A stretch of 60,760 nt of DNA, from NCBI GenBank assembly GCA_934636265.1, contig CAKUAD010000009.1, positions 1 to 60,760 of the forward strand, in the 5' to 3' direction. The stretch's first letter is position 1, and the number at the start of each line of letters is the position of its first letter. Source of the DNA: an uncultured Flavobacterium sp. (GTDB lineage: Bacteria; Bacteroidota; Bacteroidia; Flavobacteriales; Flavobacteriaceae). The notes beneath the pieces were generated by a model. The model was not told where the DNA came from, did no database searches, and worked only from the letters and a program-made list of their open reading frames with translations. This document shows, piece by piece, positions 25,523 through 34,379 of this stretch. The position numbers were made by a program, and so were the translations under genes.

Positions 25523-26063
25523 AGTTTTTTCTTTTTTCAATCTGCTCCTGCAAAATCCGCCTTGCGTGCGAGAGCTGGGATTTTGACGTTCCCTCGTTGA
25601 TGCCGAGCATGTTGGCGATTTCGCGGTGTTTGTAGCCCTCTATCGCATAGAGGTTGAATACCATCTTATACCCGTCGGGCAGGCTGTCGATCAAGGCTTG
25701 AATGTCATCGACACTAAGGCCACTTTCAATGTTGTTGTAAAATTCCTCGCAGTACGACTCGTCTTCCATAAATGCGATTTTGCGGTTGGCGCGCAAATAA
25801 GAAATGCATTCGTTGACCATGATCCGCCGTATCCAACCTTCAAAACTACCTTGGTGACTAAAGCTGCCTAGATGTGCAAAAACCTTCATAAAGGCGGTGA
25901 TCATCAAGTCTTCGGCGTCGTGAATGTCGCGGATATACTGCCGGCAAACTCCCAACATTTTGCCCGAATACGTGTTGTAGATCAAATGCTGCGCATGACG
26001 GTTTCCATCGATCGCGAGTGCGATGGTTTCCTGCTGCTGCTGATGTAGTTTGATTACTTTCAA
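25503..26063 (-). CDS. RNA polymerase ECF-type sigma factor
   Basis: A 186-residue sigma-70 family factor of the extracytoplasmic-function type. Region 2 is visible as AQHLIYNTYSGKMLGVCRQYIRD with the core-binding segment DAEDLMITAFMKVF and the -10 recognition part GSFEGWIRRIMVNECISYLR. Region 4 has LPDGYKMVFNLYAIEGYKHREIA followed by the recognition helix GTSKSQLSHARRIL. The start is a TTG at 26063, giving MKVIKLHQ, which matches homologues I know. A 12-bp palindrome CAAAACGTTTTG (26061-26072) spans the start codon and could be an operator. Confidence 0.93.
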   Translation of the reverse strand: MKVIKLHQQQQETIALAIDGNRHAQHLIYNTYSGKMLGVCRQYIRDIHDAEDLMITAFMKVFAHLGSFSHQGSFEGWIRRIMVNECISYLRANRKIAFMEDESYCEEFYNNIESGLSVDDIQALIDSLPDGYKMVFNLYAIEGYKHREIANMLGINEGTSKSQLSHARRILQEQIEKRKNYEKGIG

Positions 26064-26072
26064 AACGTTTTG
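26061..26072. promoter_or_regulatory. 12-bp palindrome over the sigma factor start codon
   Basis: CAAAACGTTTTG is a perfect palindrome that contains the TTG start of the sigma gene. It could bind a repressor or be chance; there is only one copy here. Confidence 0.3.
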
Positions 26073-26206
26073 GTGGCGTTCTCTTTTTTATAGACGGATA
26101 CGACTAAAAGATGGTTGCATCGAGCGTTATAAAAAAAAATTCAACATATTGATTTTCAAACATTTTTTTCATAATTTAACACTTCCGAAACAAAACACCA
26201 AATATC

Positions 26207-27892
26207 ATGAAAAAGGTTTTTATAGTATTGTTCTTTCTGGCATTTATAGGCTGTTCTGAAGATGAAACCGAGTATTCTGAAATCAACGGAGGTCTGATTT
26301 ACACTTCGCAGTTGGTGACCATCGCCCGTGATAATCTTACGCAGGAAGTTTATACTGGGGTTTTAAATGGGGAAATGATTAATCTTACAAATACCTTTTC
26401 TGGCGAGTTGATTTTCTTCGCTTTCCCAGAAATTGTAAATTTAGAGGACGACAATATCCTGGAAATCCCTGACTTAAACCTAAAGATCAAATATTCAGTA
26501 AAACAAACATCACTATTGCTGTCTGCCGAAGAAACACTCCAGCCATGGATTGATCAAATATCCAATACCGATATTTCTGGCGTAAGTCAGGGTGAAAACC
26601 TACAGCAATTCATTGACAATTTTATGCAATACTTTTCTTCATTGTCTCCCCAACAAATGACGGCTATGGCTGAATACTACAAAGCTAATCAAGAACTTTT
26701 CGACTCAGCGCTTTCAGTAGAAGACAGAAATATGAATTCTGATAGTGATTGGCAGGAGGCAACCGTTGCATGTACCGAATGTAATAGTGCAGTATATCGA
26801 ACTGTAATATTTGGATCGGCAGCAATTATTTTAGGAGATATTACACTTGCCTCAGGTGGATTCACGGCAGCAATGACTGGAACAGGCTCACTATCATTTG
26901 GAGTTGCAGGAATAATGTCCTTTGTTGCTGTTTTGAAAACTTGCGAAAAATTCCAGAATATTCCCATTAAAAAAATTTCTCAATTTACGCTATCAGATCT
27001 TGTATCCGAAAGTTCAAATTATCGGAATTTGAACGACCTTCAATTTACAAGTAATGTAAGTAAGTCCGTTACCGCGAAAAATGGAGCGCGAAAATTACAA
27101 AACAGCGACATGTCAGACACCAACAGCTACATATCAAGTTTCTTTTCATCTGTAGCAAAAATCAATGACGTTGTAGTAGGGAAAATTAATGCAGCTATAT
27201 CAATGTACAATGAAAACATACCATCATTTCTATCGCCGGTACAACCAATAATAGGTATCACCATCCCTGATTCGCAACCTATAAACATAGAGATTCTTTC
27301 ACAAAATATATACGAAAACCTGACATTTTCAGTTGAAAACGACAATGTGAGCATTGGTTCGGTAAGTTTCGCAGGCGGCAACATAAGCTTAACCCTTATA
27401 ATCGATGATCCGACGCAGATAACAGGAGAGAGTATCTCAACACATTTGAAATATCGATACAATGATACGTTCAGCAAAGTGGAGGGTTCATTTCCAATAA
27501 CCATTACCAATGAAGAAGACCTCCTCGCCGGAACTTGGGTCATGACCCATTTCCACAGTATATTTCCTGTAGGTCAGTACGACTTCACTTACTATAGTGA
27601 ATGCCCAAGCATTTGGCAATGGAAGACAACTTACAGCGGCTCTGCGAATTTTTCTAGCGGCACAGGCTCCCTGAATCATTGGAAACAAGTAATTGTAAGT
27701 GGAGCATATTGCACGTCTACCGGATACAATCCAACCGAGTACTCAAATGAGGAGTCTTCGACAAGCCTGACCTACACTAAAGATGGATCAACCTACACGA
27801 TTCACATCCCCGGCGACCCTCCAAGCGATGTGGTTTTTCTTGATGAAAACCGCATCAAAATCTGGGATGATTTTATTTATGTACGACAATAA
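26207..27892 (+). CDS. Lipoprotein of unknown function with a glycine-rich hydrophobic core
   Basis: A 561-residue protein I do not recognise. It has a lipoprotein signal (MKKVFIVLFFLAFIGCSEDE, lipobox cysteine at 16, acidic +2/+3 region). A Cys-flanked region (VACTECNSAVYR to VLKTCEKF, about residues 187-247) encloses ~45 hydrophobic, Gly/Ala/Ser/Thr-rich residues that could insert into a membrane as a hairpin. Beta-rich segments follow, and the last ~130 residues begin LAGTWVMTHF, like a lipocalin-type domain. The gene is visibly richer in A and T than its neighbours and uses codons such as ATA, AAT and TTA more, which suggests recent transfer. It is divergent from the ECF sigma gene with 143 bp between. 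Confidence 0.8.
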   Translation: MKKVFIVLFFLAFIGCSEDETEYSEINGGLIYTSQLVTIARDNLTQEVYTGVLNGEMINLTNTFSGELIFFAFPEIVNLEDDNILEIPDLNLKIKYSVKQTSLLLSAEETLQPWIDQISNTDISGVSQGENLQQFIDNFMQYFSSLSPQQMTAMAEYYKANQELFDSALSVEDRNMNSDSDWQEATVACTECNSAVYRTVIFGSAAIILGDITLASGGFTAAMTGTGSLSFGVAGIMSFVAVLKTCEKFQNIPIKKISQFTLSDLVSESSNYRNLNDLQFTSNVSKSVTAKNGARKLQNSDMSDTNSYISSFFSSVAKINDVVVGKINAAISMYNENIPSFLSPVQPIIGITIPDSQPINIEILSQNIYENLTFSVENDNVSIGSVSFAGGNISLTLIIDDPTQITGESISTHLKYRYNDTFSKVEGSFPITITNEEDLLAGTWVMTHFHSIFPVGQYDFTYYSECPSIWQWKTTYSGSANFSSGTGSLNHWKQVIVSGAYCTSTGYNPTEYSNEESSTSLTYTKDGSTYTIHIPGDPPSDVVFLDENRIKIWDDFIYVRQ

Positions 27893-27923
27893 AGGCTCGT
27901 GAATCGAATATGAATTAAGCAAA

Positions 27924-28898
27924 TTAGATTTTACGCTCAATCACGTAATTCACCATGAGGGTTAGCGCCTCTTTGTAGTCGGACGGCGGGAAATCGGCAA
28001 TGAGATCAAGTGCGCGTGCCTGGTATTCCTTCATTTTGGCCTCGGCATACTCCAGCCCGTGGCGTTGCTTGACCAGCTTGATGACTTCGCGCACGCGGCG
28101 TTTGTCCTTGTTGTGGTTTTTGATTGAGTTGATCAGCCAGCTCTTTTCGCGCGCATCAACCGTGTTTAAAACGTGAATCAGCGGGAGCGTCATCTTTTGT
28201 TCCTTGATGTCGATTCCGGTTGGCTTGCCGATGGCTTCATCAGTATAATCAAACAAATCGTCTTTGATCTGGAACGCCATGCCGATGAGTTCGCCAAATA
28301 GCCGCATCTTTTTTACCAGGGCGTCATCTTCTGAAACCGACCGCGCCCCAAGAGCACAACAGGCGGCAATAAGTGTAGCGGTTTTTTTGCGAATAATGTC
28401 GTAGTAAACCTCCTCGGTAATGTCCAGGCGGCGGGCTTTTTCAATTTGCAGCAGTTCGCCCTCGCTCATTTCGCGGACCGCAACCGATATGATCTGCAAC
28501 AAATCAAAATCGCCGTTGTCGATAGAAAGGAGCAGGCCTTTTGACAACAGATAATCGCCCACCAGTACCGCTATTTTGTTTTTCCAGAGTGCATTGACCG
28601 AGAAAAAGCCACGCCGGCGGTTGCTGTCGTCTACCACATCGTCATGAACCAGCGTGGCAGTGTGAATCAGCTCAATGACCGCAGCACCGCGATACGTGCG
28701 ATTGTTTACTGATCCCGCCACCAATTTGGCCACCAGAAACACAAACATCGGGCGCATTTGCTTGCCTTTGCGGTTTACGATATAATACGTAATCCGGTTG
28801 AGCAGCGCAACGTTTGACGCCATAGAATCGTGGAACTTTCCTTCAAAAAGTTCCATCTCCTCTTTAATGGGTAATTTGATTTGCTCGGTGATTTTCAC
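27924..28898 (-). CDS. Polyprenyl synthetase (trans-isoprenyl diphosphate synthase)
   Basis: A 324-residue enzyme that condenses isopentenyl diphosphate units onto an allylic diphosphate. Both aspartate-rich motifs are present: DDVVDD at 86-91 within ELIHTATLVHDDVVDD, and KDDLFDYTD later; GKQMRP marks the substrate-binding start. It most likely makes the octaprenyl-type side chain of menaquinone (IspB-like), but product length cannot be read safely. The start is a GTG at 28898; an imperfect -7 element (TATCTTTA, 28904-28911) lies only 5 nt upstream. It stands alone on the minus strand. Confidence 0.93.
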   Translation of the reverse strand: MKITEQIKLPIKEEMELFEGKFHDSMASNVALLNRITYYIVNRKGKQMRPMFVFLVAKLVAGSVNNRTYRGAAVIELIHTATLVHDDVVDDSNRRRGFFSVNALWKNKIAVLVGDYLLSKGLLLSIDNGDFDLLQIISVAVREMSEGELLQIEKARRLDITEEVYYDIIRKKTATLIAACCALGARSVSEDDALVKKMRLFGELIGMAFQIKDDLFDYTDEAIGKPTGIDIKEQKMTLPLIHVLNTVDAREKSWLINSIKNHNKDKRRVREVIKLVKQRHGLEYAEAKMKEYQARALDLIADFPPSDYKEALTLMVNYVIERKI

Positions 28899-29289
28899 GA
28901 GGGTAAAGATACGGGTTTGGGAGTTTATGAGGTGTCAAAACGGTCATAATTTGCAGGCGCAATTGGGCGTCTTGCCGCAAAAAGCGCTTGCTAAAACAAA
29001 ACGTTTCAGGGTTAATCTGTTTGGAAATGCAAGTGTTGCAAGAGACCTCACGCCTACATAAATTAACATTTTCGGCATTATTTCTGTAACCGACGTGTTA
29101 GTCAAATCGTTAGCTTGCTGCCATGGGAAGGGGGCGAGCATGGGAAATTTCCCCTACAAAATTCCCCGAGAATCCGATTACAGATTTACTGCCGAAATTG
29201 TTAAAAAAAACGAGGTGACTTCGCGGAGCAATTCCGGCGATTTGATCCAATCGAAAAAAGGTCAGTTTACGAAAGTTCGCGCGGCTAAA
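28899..29289. other. 391-bp gap without a supported gene
   Basis: Short open frames exist on both strands but none resembles a protein. Two symmetric sites can be seen: the perfect palindrome GGGAAATTTCCC at 29142-29153, and an inverted pair GCCGAAATTG (29191-29200) / CAATTCCGGC (29229-29238) with one mismatch. No T-run follows either. The polyprenyl synthase promoter lies at its left end. Confidence 0.6.
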
Positions 29290-30330
29290 TCAACCTTTGT
29301 TGGCCAATTGTCCGCAGGCAGCATCAATGTCCTTGCCGCGACTCCGGCGTACTTTGACAACAATGCCCGCCGCTTCAAGGGCGTCGATATACATTTGGAT
29401 CGCCTCCGGGGACGCTTGCTGAAACTCGCCGTCGTCAATTGGGTTGTATTCGATCAGGTTGACTTTACACGGAACGTACTTGCAAAATTTTACCAGGGCA
29501 TCCACCGATTTTTTGTCGTCGTTGATGCCTTTCCAGACCACGTATTCATAAGTGACGCGACTTTTTGTTTTCTGGTACCAGTATTCGAGCGCCTGACGCA
29601 ACTCGGTAAGCGGAAAATTCTTGGTAAACGGCATGATGCGATTGCGGGTTTCCTCGATGGCTGAATGGAGCGACACGGCCAGTTTGAATTTCACCTCATC
29701 GTCGGCCATTTTGCGGATCATTTTGGAAACGCCCGATGTTGACAACGTAATGCGCTTGGGCGACATTCCCAGTCCTTCCGGCGAGGTAATTTTTTCAATC
29801 GCCTTGATGACGTTGTTGTAGTTCATCAGCGGCTCGCCCATCCCCATAAACACAATGTTTGACAGTGGCCGGTTGTGATAGAGACGGCTTTCGGCATCAA
29901 TAGCCAACACCTGATCGTAAATTTCGTCGGGATTGAGGTTGCGCATCCGCTTAAGCCTTGCCGTGGCACAAAAACTACAGTCCAGACTACATCCTACCTG
30001 ACTGGAAACGCAGGCTGTGGTGCGGGCATCGGTTGGAATCAGGACACTTTCGACTACCAGCCCGTCGTGAAGCCTTACCGCATTCTTCACGGTGCCATCG
30101 CTGCTGCGTTGCATCGTATCAACCTTTACGTGATTAATGACAAAATGATCTTCCAGCATTTGCCGCGTGGCTTTTGACAGATTGGTCATGTCGTCAAATG
30201 AATGCGCACCCTTGCTCCAAAGCCAATCGTAGACCTGATTACCCCTAAAGGTCTGGTCACCGTTTTGTGCAAAAAAGCCTCGCAATTCATCCTTACTCAG
30301 CGCACGTATGTCCTTCTTTTGAATTTCCAC
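29290..30330 (-). CDS. rlmN: 23S rRNA (adenine2503-C2)-methyltransferase RlmN
   Basis: Radical-SAM enzyme that methylates C2 of A2503 in 23S rRNA and of A37 in some tRNAs. The radical-SAM cluster motif CxxxCxxC is seen in SSQVGCSLDCSFCATARL, with the family motif FMGMGEPLMNYNNV; the catalytic C-terminal cysteine is in DIDAACGQLA. I start it at the GTG at 30330 (VEIQKKDIRAL, 346 residues, the usual length); the frame runs further up but through a full promoter (30335-30363). The -7 element lies only 4 nt before this GTG, so the message may be leaderless. Confidence 0.96.
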   Translation of the reverse strand: MEIQKKDIRALSKDELRGFFAQNGDQTFRGNQVYDWLWSKGAHSFDDMTNLSKATRQMLEDHFVINHVKVDTMQRSSDGTVKNAVRLHDGLVVESVLIPTDARTTACVSSQVGCSLDCSFCATARLKRMRNLNPDEIYDQVLAIDAESRLYHNRPLSNIVFMGMGEPLMNYNNVIKAIEKITSPEGLGMSPKRITLSTSGVSKMIRKMADDEVKFKLAVSLHSAIEETRNRIMPFTKNFPLTELRQALEYWYQKTKSRVTYEYVVWKGINDDKKSVDALVKFCKYVPCKVNLIEYNPIDDGEFQQASPEAIQMYIDALEAAGIVVKVRRSRGKDIDAACGQLANKG

Positions 30331-30334
30331 CAGG

Positions 30335-30363
30335 CAAAGGTAGCGAATAGCACGGAGAACCAA
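30335..30363 (-). promoter_or_regulatory. Promoter of rlmN
   Basis: Minus strand TTG (30363-30361), 18-bp spacer, TACCTTTG (30342-30335). It lies immediately before the GTG start at 30330. Confidence 0.7.
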
Positions 30364-30487
30364 ACTTTTGAGATTACTGAAATTGACGGAACCATCCAGA
30401 TGACGGACCGGGAATTTCCCTGCGACAAATCATTGGGATTGCGTACCTTTAAAACACAAAAAAATCTCACCATTTCAACGCTTGATT

Positions 30488-31129
30488 ATGCATTTTATCT
30501 CGCCTCAACTTGAAGATTACGTTGCCGGTCACTCGCAGCAGGAACCTGAACTTCTGGCCCAGCTTAACCGTGAAACACACTTAAAAATTATGCAACCGCG
30601 AATGTTAAGCGGTCATTTGCAGGGTCGGGTGCTTGCGATGCTTTCCAAGTTGATCAGTCCCAACGCCATTCTGGAAATCGGGACGTACACCGGATATGCG
30701 ACACTTTGTCTGGCCGAAGGTCTCGCGCCCGGCGGAACCATCGACACTTTGGACAACAACGAAGAACTTTTTGATTTTCAGCGCAAATATTTTGACCGTT
30801 CGCCCTGGGGTGCGCAAATTCACCAGCATTTGGGTCAGGGGTTAGACATCATTCCCACGCTCGACAAAACATTCGACCTGGTTTTTATTGATGCCGACAA
30901 GGAAAACTATCCAAACTATTACGAGTTGATTGTCCCCAAAATGCGCAAAGGCGGCATTATCTTATCCGACAATGTGCTCTGGAGCGGAAAGGTTCTGGAA
31001 GACGTAAAGCCAAACGACAAAAGCACGCTGACATTATTGGAATACAACAAGCGGCTTGCCCGGGACCCGCGGGTGGAAACCGTTTTACTCCCTATTCGCG
31101 ACGGGCTCACCGTGAGCCGCATCATTTAA
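30488..31129 (+). CDS. O-methyltransferase (class I SAM-dependent)
   Basis: A 213-residue methyltransferase of the Methyltransf_3 (caffeoyl-CoA O-methyltransferase-like) family. The SAM loop ILEIGTYTGYATLCLAEG, the acidic metal/SAM motif VFIDADKENYPNYYE and the metal ligands in ILSDNVLWSGKV are present. The substrate is unknown; bacterial members act on catechol-like compounds. I start it at the ATG at 30488 (MHFISPQLEDY). TACCTTTA at 30444-30451 may be its -7 element. Its last 45 bp overlap the convergent PAP2 gene. Confidence 0.92.
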   Translation: MHFISPQLEDYVAGHSQQEPELLAQLNRETHLKIMQPRMLSGHLQGRVLAMLSKLISPNAILEIGTYTGYATLCLAEGLAPGGTIDTLDNNEELFDFQRKYFDRSPWGAQIHQHLGQGLDIIPTLDKTFDLVFIDADKENYPNYYELIVPKMRKGGIILSDNVLWSGKVLEDVKPNDKSTLTLLEYNKRLARDPRVETVLLPIRDGLTVSRII

Positions 31130-31687
31130 TTTTGGGAAGTACTTGTTCAGGACAAAACCATAAAGTTTGTAGAACGCCCAGCCAAACGTACCTCCGGCGG
31201 CAAACCCGACCAAGATATCCAATGGATAATGCACGCCAAGGTAAATCCTGCTGTAGGCAAAAATCAGTGGCCACAAAACCAGCCAACCAATGTGACGCAC
31301 CCGGCGCAAAATCAGCATGAGGTACACGGCAGCAGCCATCGAGTTACAGGCGTGACCGGAAAAAAAACTGAAAGACGACCGGGAAATTACTTCGCGCATC
31401 AGCCCGTCAAGGTTTGGATTGCTGCAAGGCCTGAGACGTTCAAAAGTGTTTTTGGCCAGATTGGTAGTCTGATCGGTGACAACCATCATCACGCCCAAAA
31501 CAACCAGCAAAAGGATCATTTTTCGCCAACCCAAAGTTTTGTAAACCACCCACGCCATAAACAGGAAAAAAGGCAGCCAGTTGATTTGTCGGGTGATGAA
31601 TTTCCAGAATCCGTCATAGGGATCACTCCCCAGGTTGTTGAGGAAAAGGAATAATTCGCGGTCAAGGGCGAGCAACGAGTCTATCAT
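31085..31687 (-). CDS. PAP2-family membrane phosphatase
   Basis: A 200-residue polytopic membrane phosphatase of the PAP2 superfamily. All three catalytic motifs can be read: KNTFERLRP (KxxxxxxRP), FFSGHACNS (SGH) and SRIYLGVHYPLD (SRxxxxxHxxxD), with about five membrane helices between. Likely substrates are undecaprenyl diphosphate, lipid phosphates or lipid A; sequence alone cannot decide. It overlaps the upstream TatA-like gene by 4 bp (same strand) and the convergent methyltransferase by 45 bp. Confidence 0.92.
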   Translation of the reverse strand: MIDSLLALDRELFLFLNNLGSDPYDGFWKFITRQINWLPFFLFMAWVVYKTLGWRKMILLLVVLGVMMVVTDQTTNLAKNTFERLRPCSNPNLDGLMREVISRSSFSFFSGHACNSMAAAVYLMLILRRVRHIGWLVLWPLIFAYSRIYLGVHYPLDILVGFAAGGTFGWAFYKLYGFVLNKYFPKLNDAAHGEPVANRE

Positions 31688-32073
31688 CGGGTGCGTTTGA
31701 TAGGTCCGGTAAAGTCTTCAGGAAGTTCCTGCACGGCGTTGTTCACTGATTCGGATATCTCGGCATCGGCACGGGTAAGCGCCTCTGACACCTTGTGCAG
31801 TTCATCCTGCAGTCCGGCGTCCTTTTGTGCTCCGTCCAGCATTTTGGTAAATCCCTCCTTGGCTTTGGCTACCTCATCACTGATGCCGCCGGTCAAAGTG
31901 TTCATATCGACGCCGCTGTTGTGGATTTCTGACTTGATATCATTGGTAGCATTGCGCACCTGAGCCATGAACTTTCCAAAAGTCCGCGCCATTTCAGGAA
32001 TTTTGTCCGACCCGAAAAACATCAGGATCATAAACAAAATAAACAACAGTTCTCCGCCGCCAATGCCAAACAT
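31684..32073 (-). CDS. TatA/TatE-family twin-arginine translocase subunit
   Basis: A 129-residue protein: an N-terminal membrane helix (IGGGELLFILFMILMFFGSDKIPE) followed directly by an amphipathic helix (MARTFGKFMAQVRNATNDIKSEI) and a long charged cytoplasmic tail. This is the TatA/TatB plan; the FGSDKIPEMART segment is the family hinge with Gly and Pro. In the Tat system it would form the pore-like oligomer that exports folded proteins. The tail is longer than in E. coli TatA, so a TatB-like role is also possible. It is followed with a 4-bp overlap by the PAP2 gene. Confidence 0.88.
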   Translation of the reverse strand: MFGIGGGELLFILFMILMFFGSDKIPEMARTFGKFMAQVRNATNDIKSEIHNSGVDMNTLTGGISDEVAKAKEGFTKMLDGAQKDAGLQDELHKVSEALTRADAEISESVNNAVQELPEDFTGPIKRTR

Positions 32074-32142
32074 AGATTGTCTTTAAACGATGCAAAGGTA
32101 AAGGTTTGCTACCCTCCTACCCAAAATTTATCTTTTTTTAAC

Positions 32143-34377
32143 CTAGTCAAATTTTGACTTTGCCTCCGCGCGCGGCCAGGTGTTGTTGGCGGTGTCGATG
32201 TCGGCGGTTTCCTCTCGCGGATCTACCGTGATCTTGACCACTTCTTTTTGGGTAGCAAAAGTGCGGGTGACTTCCTTGTCGTTCATCCGCCAGATTTGAG
32301 CCGGGAACTTTTGCACTTGGGTGGTCCCGTCGGCAAAAGTCAGCTCGACAATCAGTGGCATCACCAATCCGCCCGGCTTGTCAAAAGTCACCTGGTAAAA
32401 GAATCGCGGCGTTTTAAGCTGTTCGCGTTCCTGCGCGGTAAAGGTTTTTTGCAGATATTCCTCAAGCGGCTGAATGTTCTTCACGTCCAGCGCGCCTTTG
32501 AGTTCAGGTTTGAGAATGGGATCACTGCCTTCCAGCATGTAAACCATCGGTCCGGTTGCCCGGAAACGCCTGCGCGGACTGTCCTGCTGTGCATCAGTTG
32601 ACGGCTTTGGCCCATCGGCACTGACAAAAAACTGCTTGACGGTTTTCAGGCCGATATCAGTATAATCGGTAGTGTAAAACCATCCCCGCCAAAAGAAGTC
32701 AAGATCTACCGCCGATGCATCTTCCATCGTCCTGAAAAAATCCTCAGGTGTCGGGTGTTTAAATTTCCAGCGGTTGGCGTATGTTTTAAAAGCGTGATCA
32801 AAAAGTTCACGACCCATGATGGTTTCGCGCAAAATCATCAGTCCGGCCGCCGGTTTTGCATAGGCATTGTTACCAAACTGCTTGATGGTTTCCGAGTTGG
32901 TCATGATCGGCTCCAGCCTTGACTGATCGCCGGCCATGTACTGCGCAATTTGCTTGGGCGTACCGCGTCCTATCGGGAAGTCCGGCCATTCCATTTTGGT
33001 AAGCACCTCCAGGAACGAGTTCAATCCTTCGTCCATCCATGTCCACTGGCGCTCGTCCGAGTTGACGATCATCGGGAAATAATTGTGCCCAACTTCGTGA
33101 ATGATAACGCCCATCATGCCCCACTTGATGCGGTCGGGCGTCACGCCGTTTTCGTCAGGCCGTCCATAATTCCAGCAAATCATCGGGTACTCCATGCCCT
33201 GATCTTCGGCGTTTACCGATATGGCTTTGGGATACGGATAGTCAAAAGTGTATTTGGAATAGGTCTTGAGCGTGTGCGCCACGATGCGCGTAGAATACTC
33301 CTCCCAAAGCGGGTTGCCTTCCTTTGGATAAAGCGAAACCGCCATCACATCGCGCGAGCCAAGTTTTACCGCCATGGCGTCGCAGATAAATTTACGCGAG
33401 GTCGATATGCCAAAATCCCTGACATTTTCGGCCCGGAACTTCCAGGTTTTCTTTTTGCTGGAAAAGCCCTTTTCAGCCGCCTCGGCCTCGGCCTGAGTCA
33501 CGATTAGCACCGGCTTGTCATAGGTTCGCGTGGCCAGTTCGTAGCGCTTGAGCTGTTCGGGTGTGTAAACTTCCTTGCGGTTTTGCAAAACACCGGTCGC
33601 ATCCAGGAAATGGTCGGCGGGAACGGTAATCTCGACATTGTAGTTGCCAAAGGGGAGCGCAAACTCGCCCGAGCCCCAGAATTGCATGTTCTGCCAGCCT
33701 TCGACGTCATTGTAAACGGCCATCCGCGGGAAAAACTGCGCCAAAACGTAGAGATTGTTTCCGTCCTTTTCAAAGTGCTCGTAGCCAGACCGTCCGCCAA
33801 TCAGGCGATAATTGTTGATGTTGTACCACCACTTGATGGAAAAGCTCACCTTTTCCTTGTGTTTGAGCGGCTGCGGAAGGTCGACGCGCATCATGGTGTG
33901 ATTGATGGTATACGGCAGCGAATTGCCTTTGGCGTCCCTGACGTAGTCAATCTTAAAACCGCCGTCAAACTTTTCCTTGAGATAATTGTTGGTAAAAGTT
34001 GACACATTTTGCTGCGTCTGCATCGACACGCTGTTGGAGAGCGGCGTCAGCGACTCGCGTGAACTTTGATTTTGATCCAACTGAAGCCACAAAAATTCTA
34101 GCGGTTCCTTGGCATTGTTGTAATAGGTAATGGTTTCAACGCCGTACAGACGCGCATTCTTGTCGTCCAGCTCGAGTTTCATGTCGTAGTCGGCGCGTTG
34201 CTGATAGTATTCCGGGCCCGGTCCGCCAGACGCCGTCCTGAACATATTGGGCGTGGCCATCAGGTCATACATTTGCCGGAACTTGTTTTCGTCCACATGT
34301 CCGCCTTCGCGTGGTTTGGTTTCCTGAGCCAATACCAGTGCGGGAATCAGCAACAGTAAGAAATTGGTGTATTTCAT
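32143..34377 (-). CDS. Exported M1-family metallopeptidase
   Basis: A 744-residue gluzincin aminopeptidase with a signal peptide (MKYTNFLLLLIPALVLAQE). The zinc site is complete: HEVGH at 427-431 and the third ligand Glu450 (HEXXH-x18-E, in WMDEGLN). The N-terminal beta domain precedes it. The GAMEN-like exopeptidase motif appears only in altered form (AEDQGMEYPM), as in other Bacteroidetes M1 proteins. The protein is probably periplasmic or surface-associated and trims peptides. The DUF6702 gene lies 2 bp upstream on the same strand, suggesting a functional pair. Confidence 0.94.
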   Translation of the reverse strand: MKYTNFLLLLIPALVLAQETKPREGGHVDENKFRQMYDLMATPNMFRTASGGPGPEYYQQRADYDMKLELDDKNARLYGVETITYYNNAKEPLEFLWLQLDQNQSSRESLTPLSNSVSMQTQQNVSTFTNNYLKEKFDGGFKIDYVRDAKGNSLPYTINHTMMRVDLPQPLKHKEKVSFSIKWWYNINNYRLIGGRSGYEHFEKDGNNLYVLAQFFPRMAVYNDVEGWQNMQFWGSGEFALPFGNYNVEITVPADHFLDATGVLQNRKEVYTPEQLKRYELATRTYDKPVLIVTQAEAEAAEKGFSSKKKTWKFRAENVRDFGISTSRKFICDAMAVKLGSRDVMAVSLYPKEGNPLWEEYSTRIVAHTLKTYSKYTFDYPYPKAISVNAEDQGMEYPMICWNYGRPDENGVTPDRIKWGMMGVIIHEVGHNYFPMIVNSDERQWTWMDEGLNSFLEVLTKMEWPDFPIGRGTPKQIAQYMAGDQSRLEPIMTNSETIKQFGNNAYAKPAAGLMILRETIMGRELFDHAFKTYANRWKFKHPTPEDFFRTMEDASAVDLDFFWRGWFYTTDYTDIGLKTVKQFFVSADGPKPSTDAQQDSPRRRFRATGPMVYMLEGSDPILKPELKGALDVKNIQPLEEYLQKTFTAQEREQLKTPRFFYQVTFDKPGGLVMPLIVELTFADGTTQVQKFPAQIWRMNDKEVTRTFATQKEVVKITVDPREETADIDTANNTWPRAEAKSKFD

Positions 34378-34379
34378 GA

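Noticed and set aside
29095..29664. 189-codon plus-strand frame
   Set aside because: Most of it lies antisense to rlmN, and the upstream part has no recognisable protein features.
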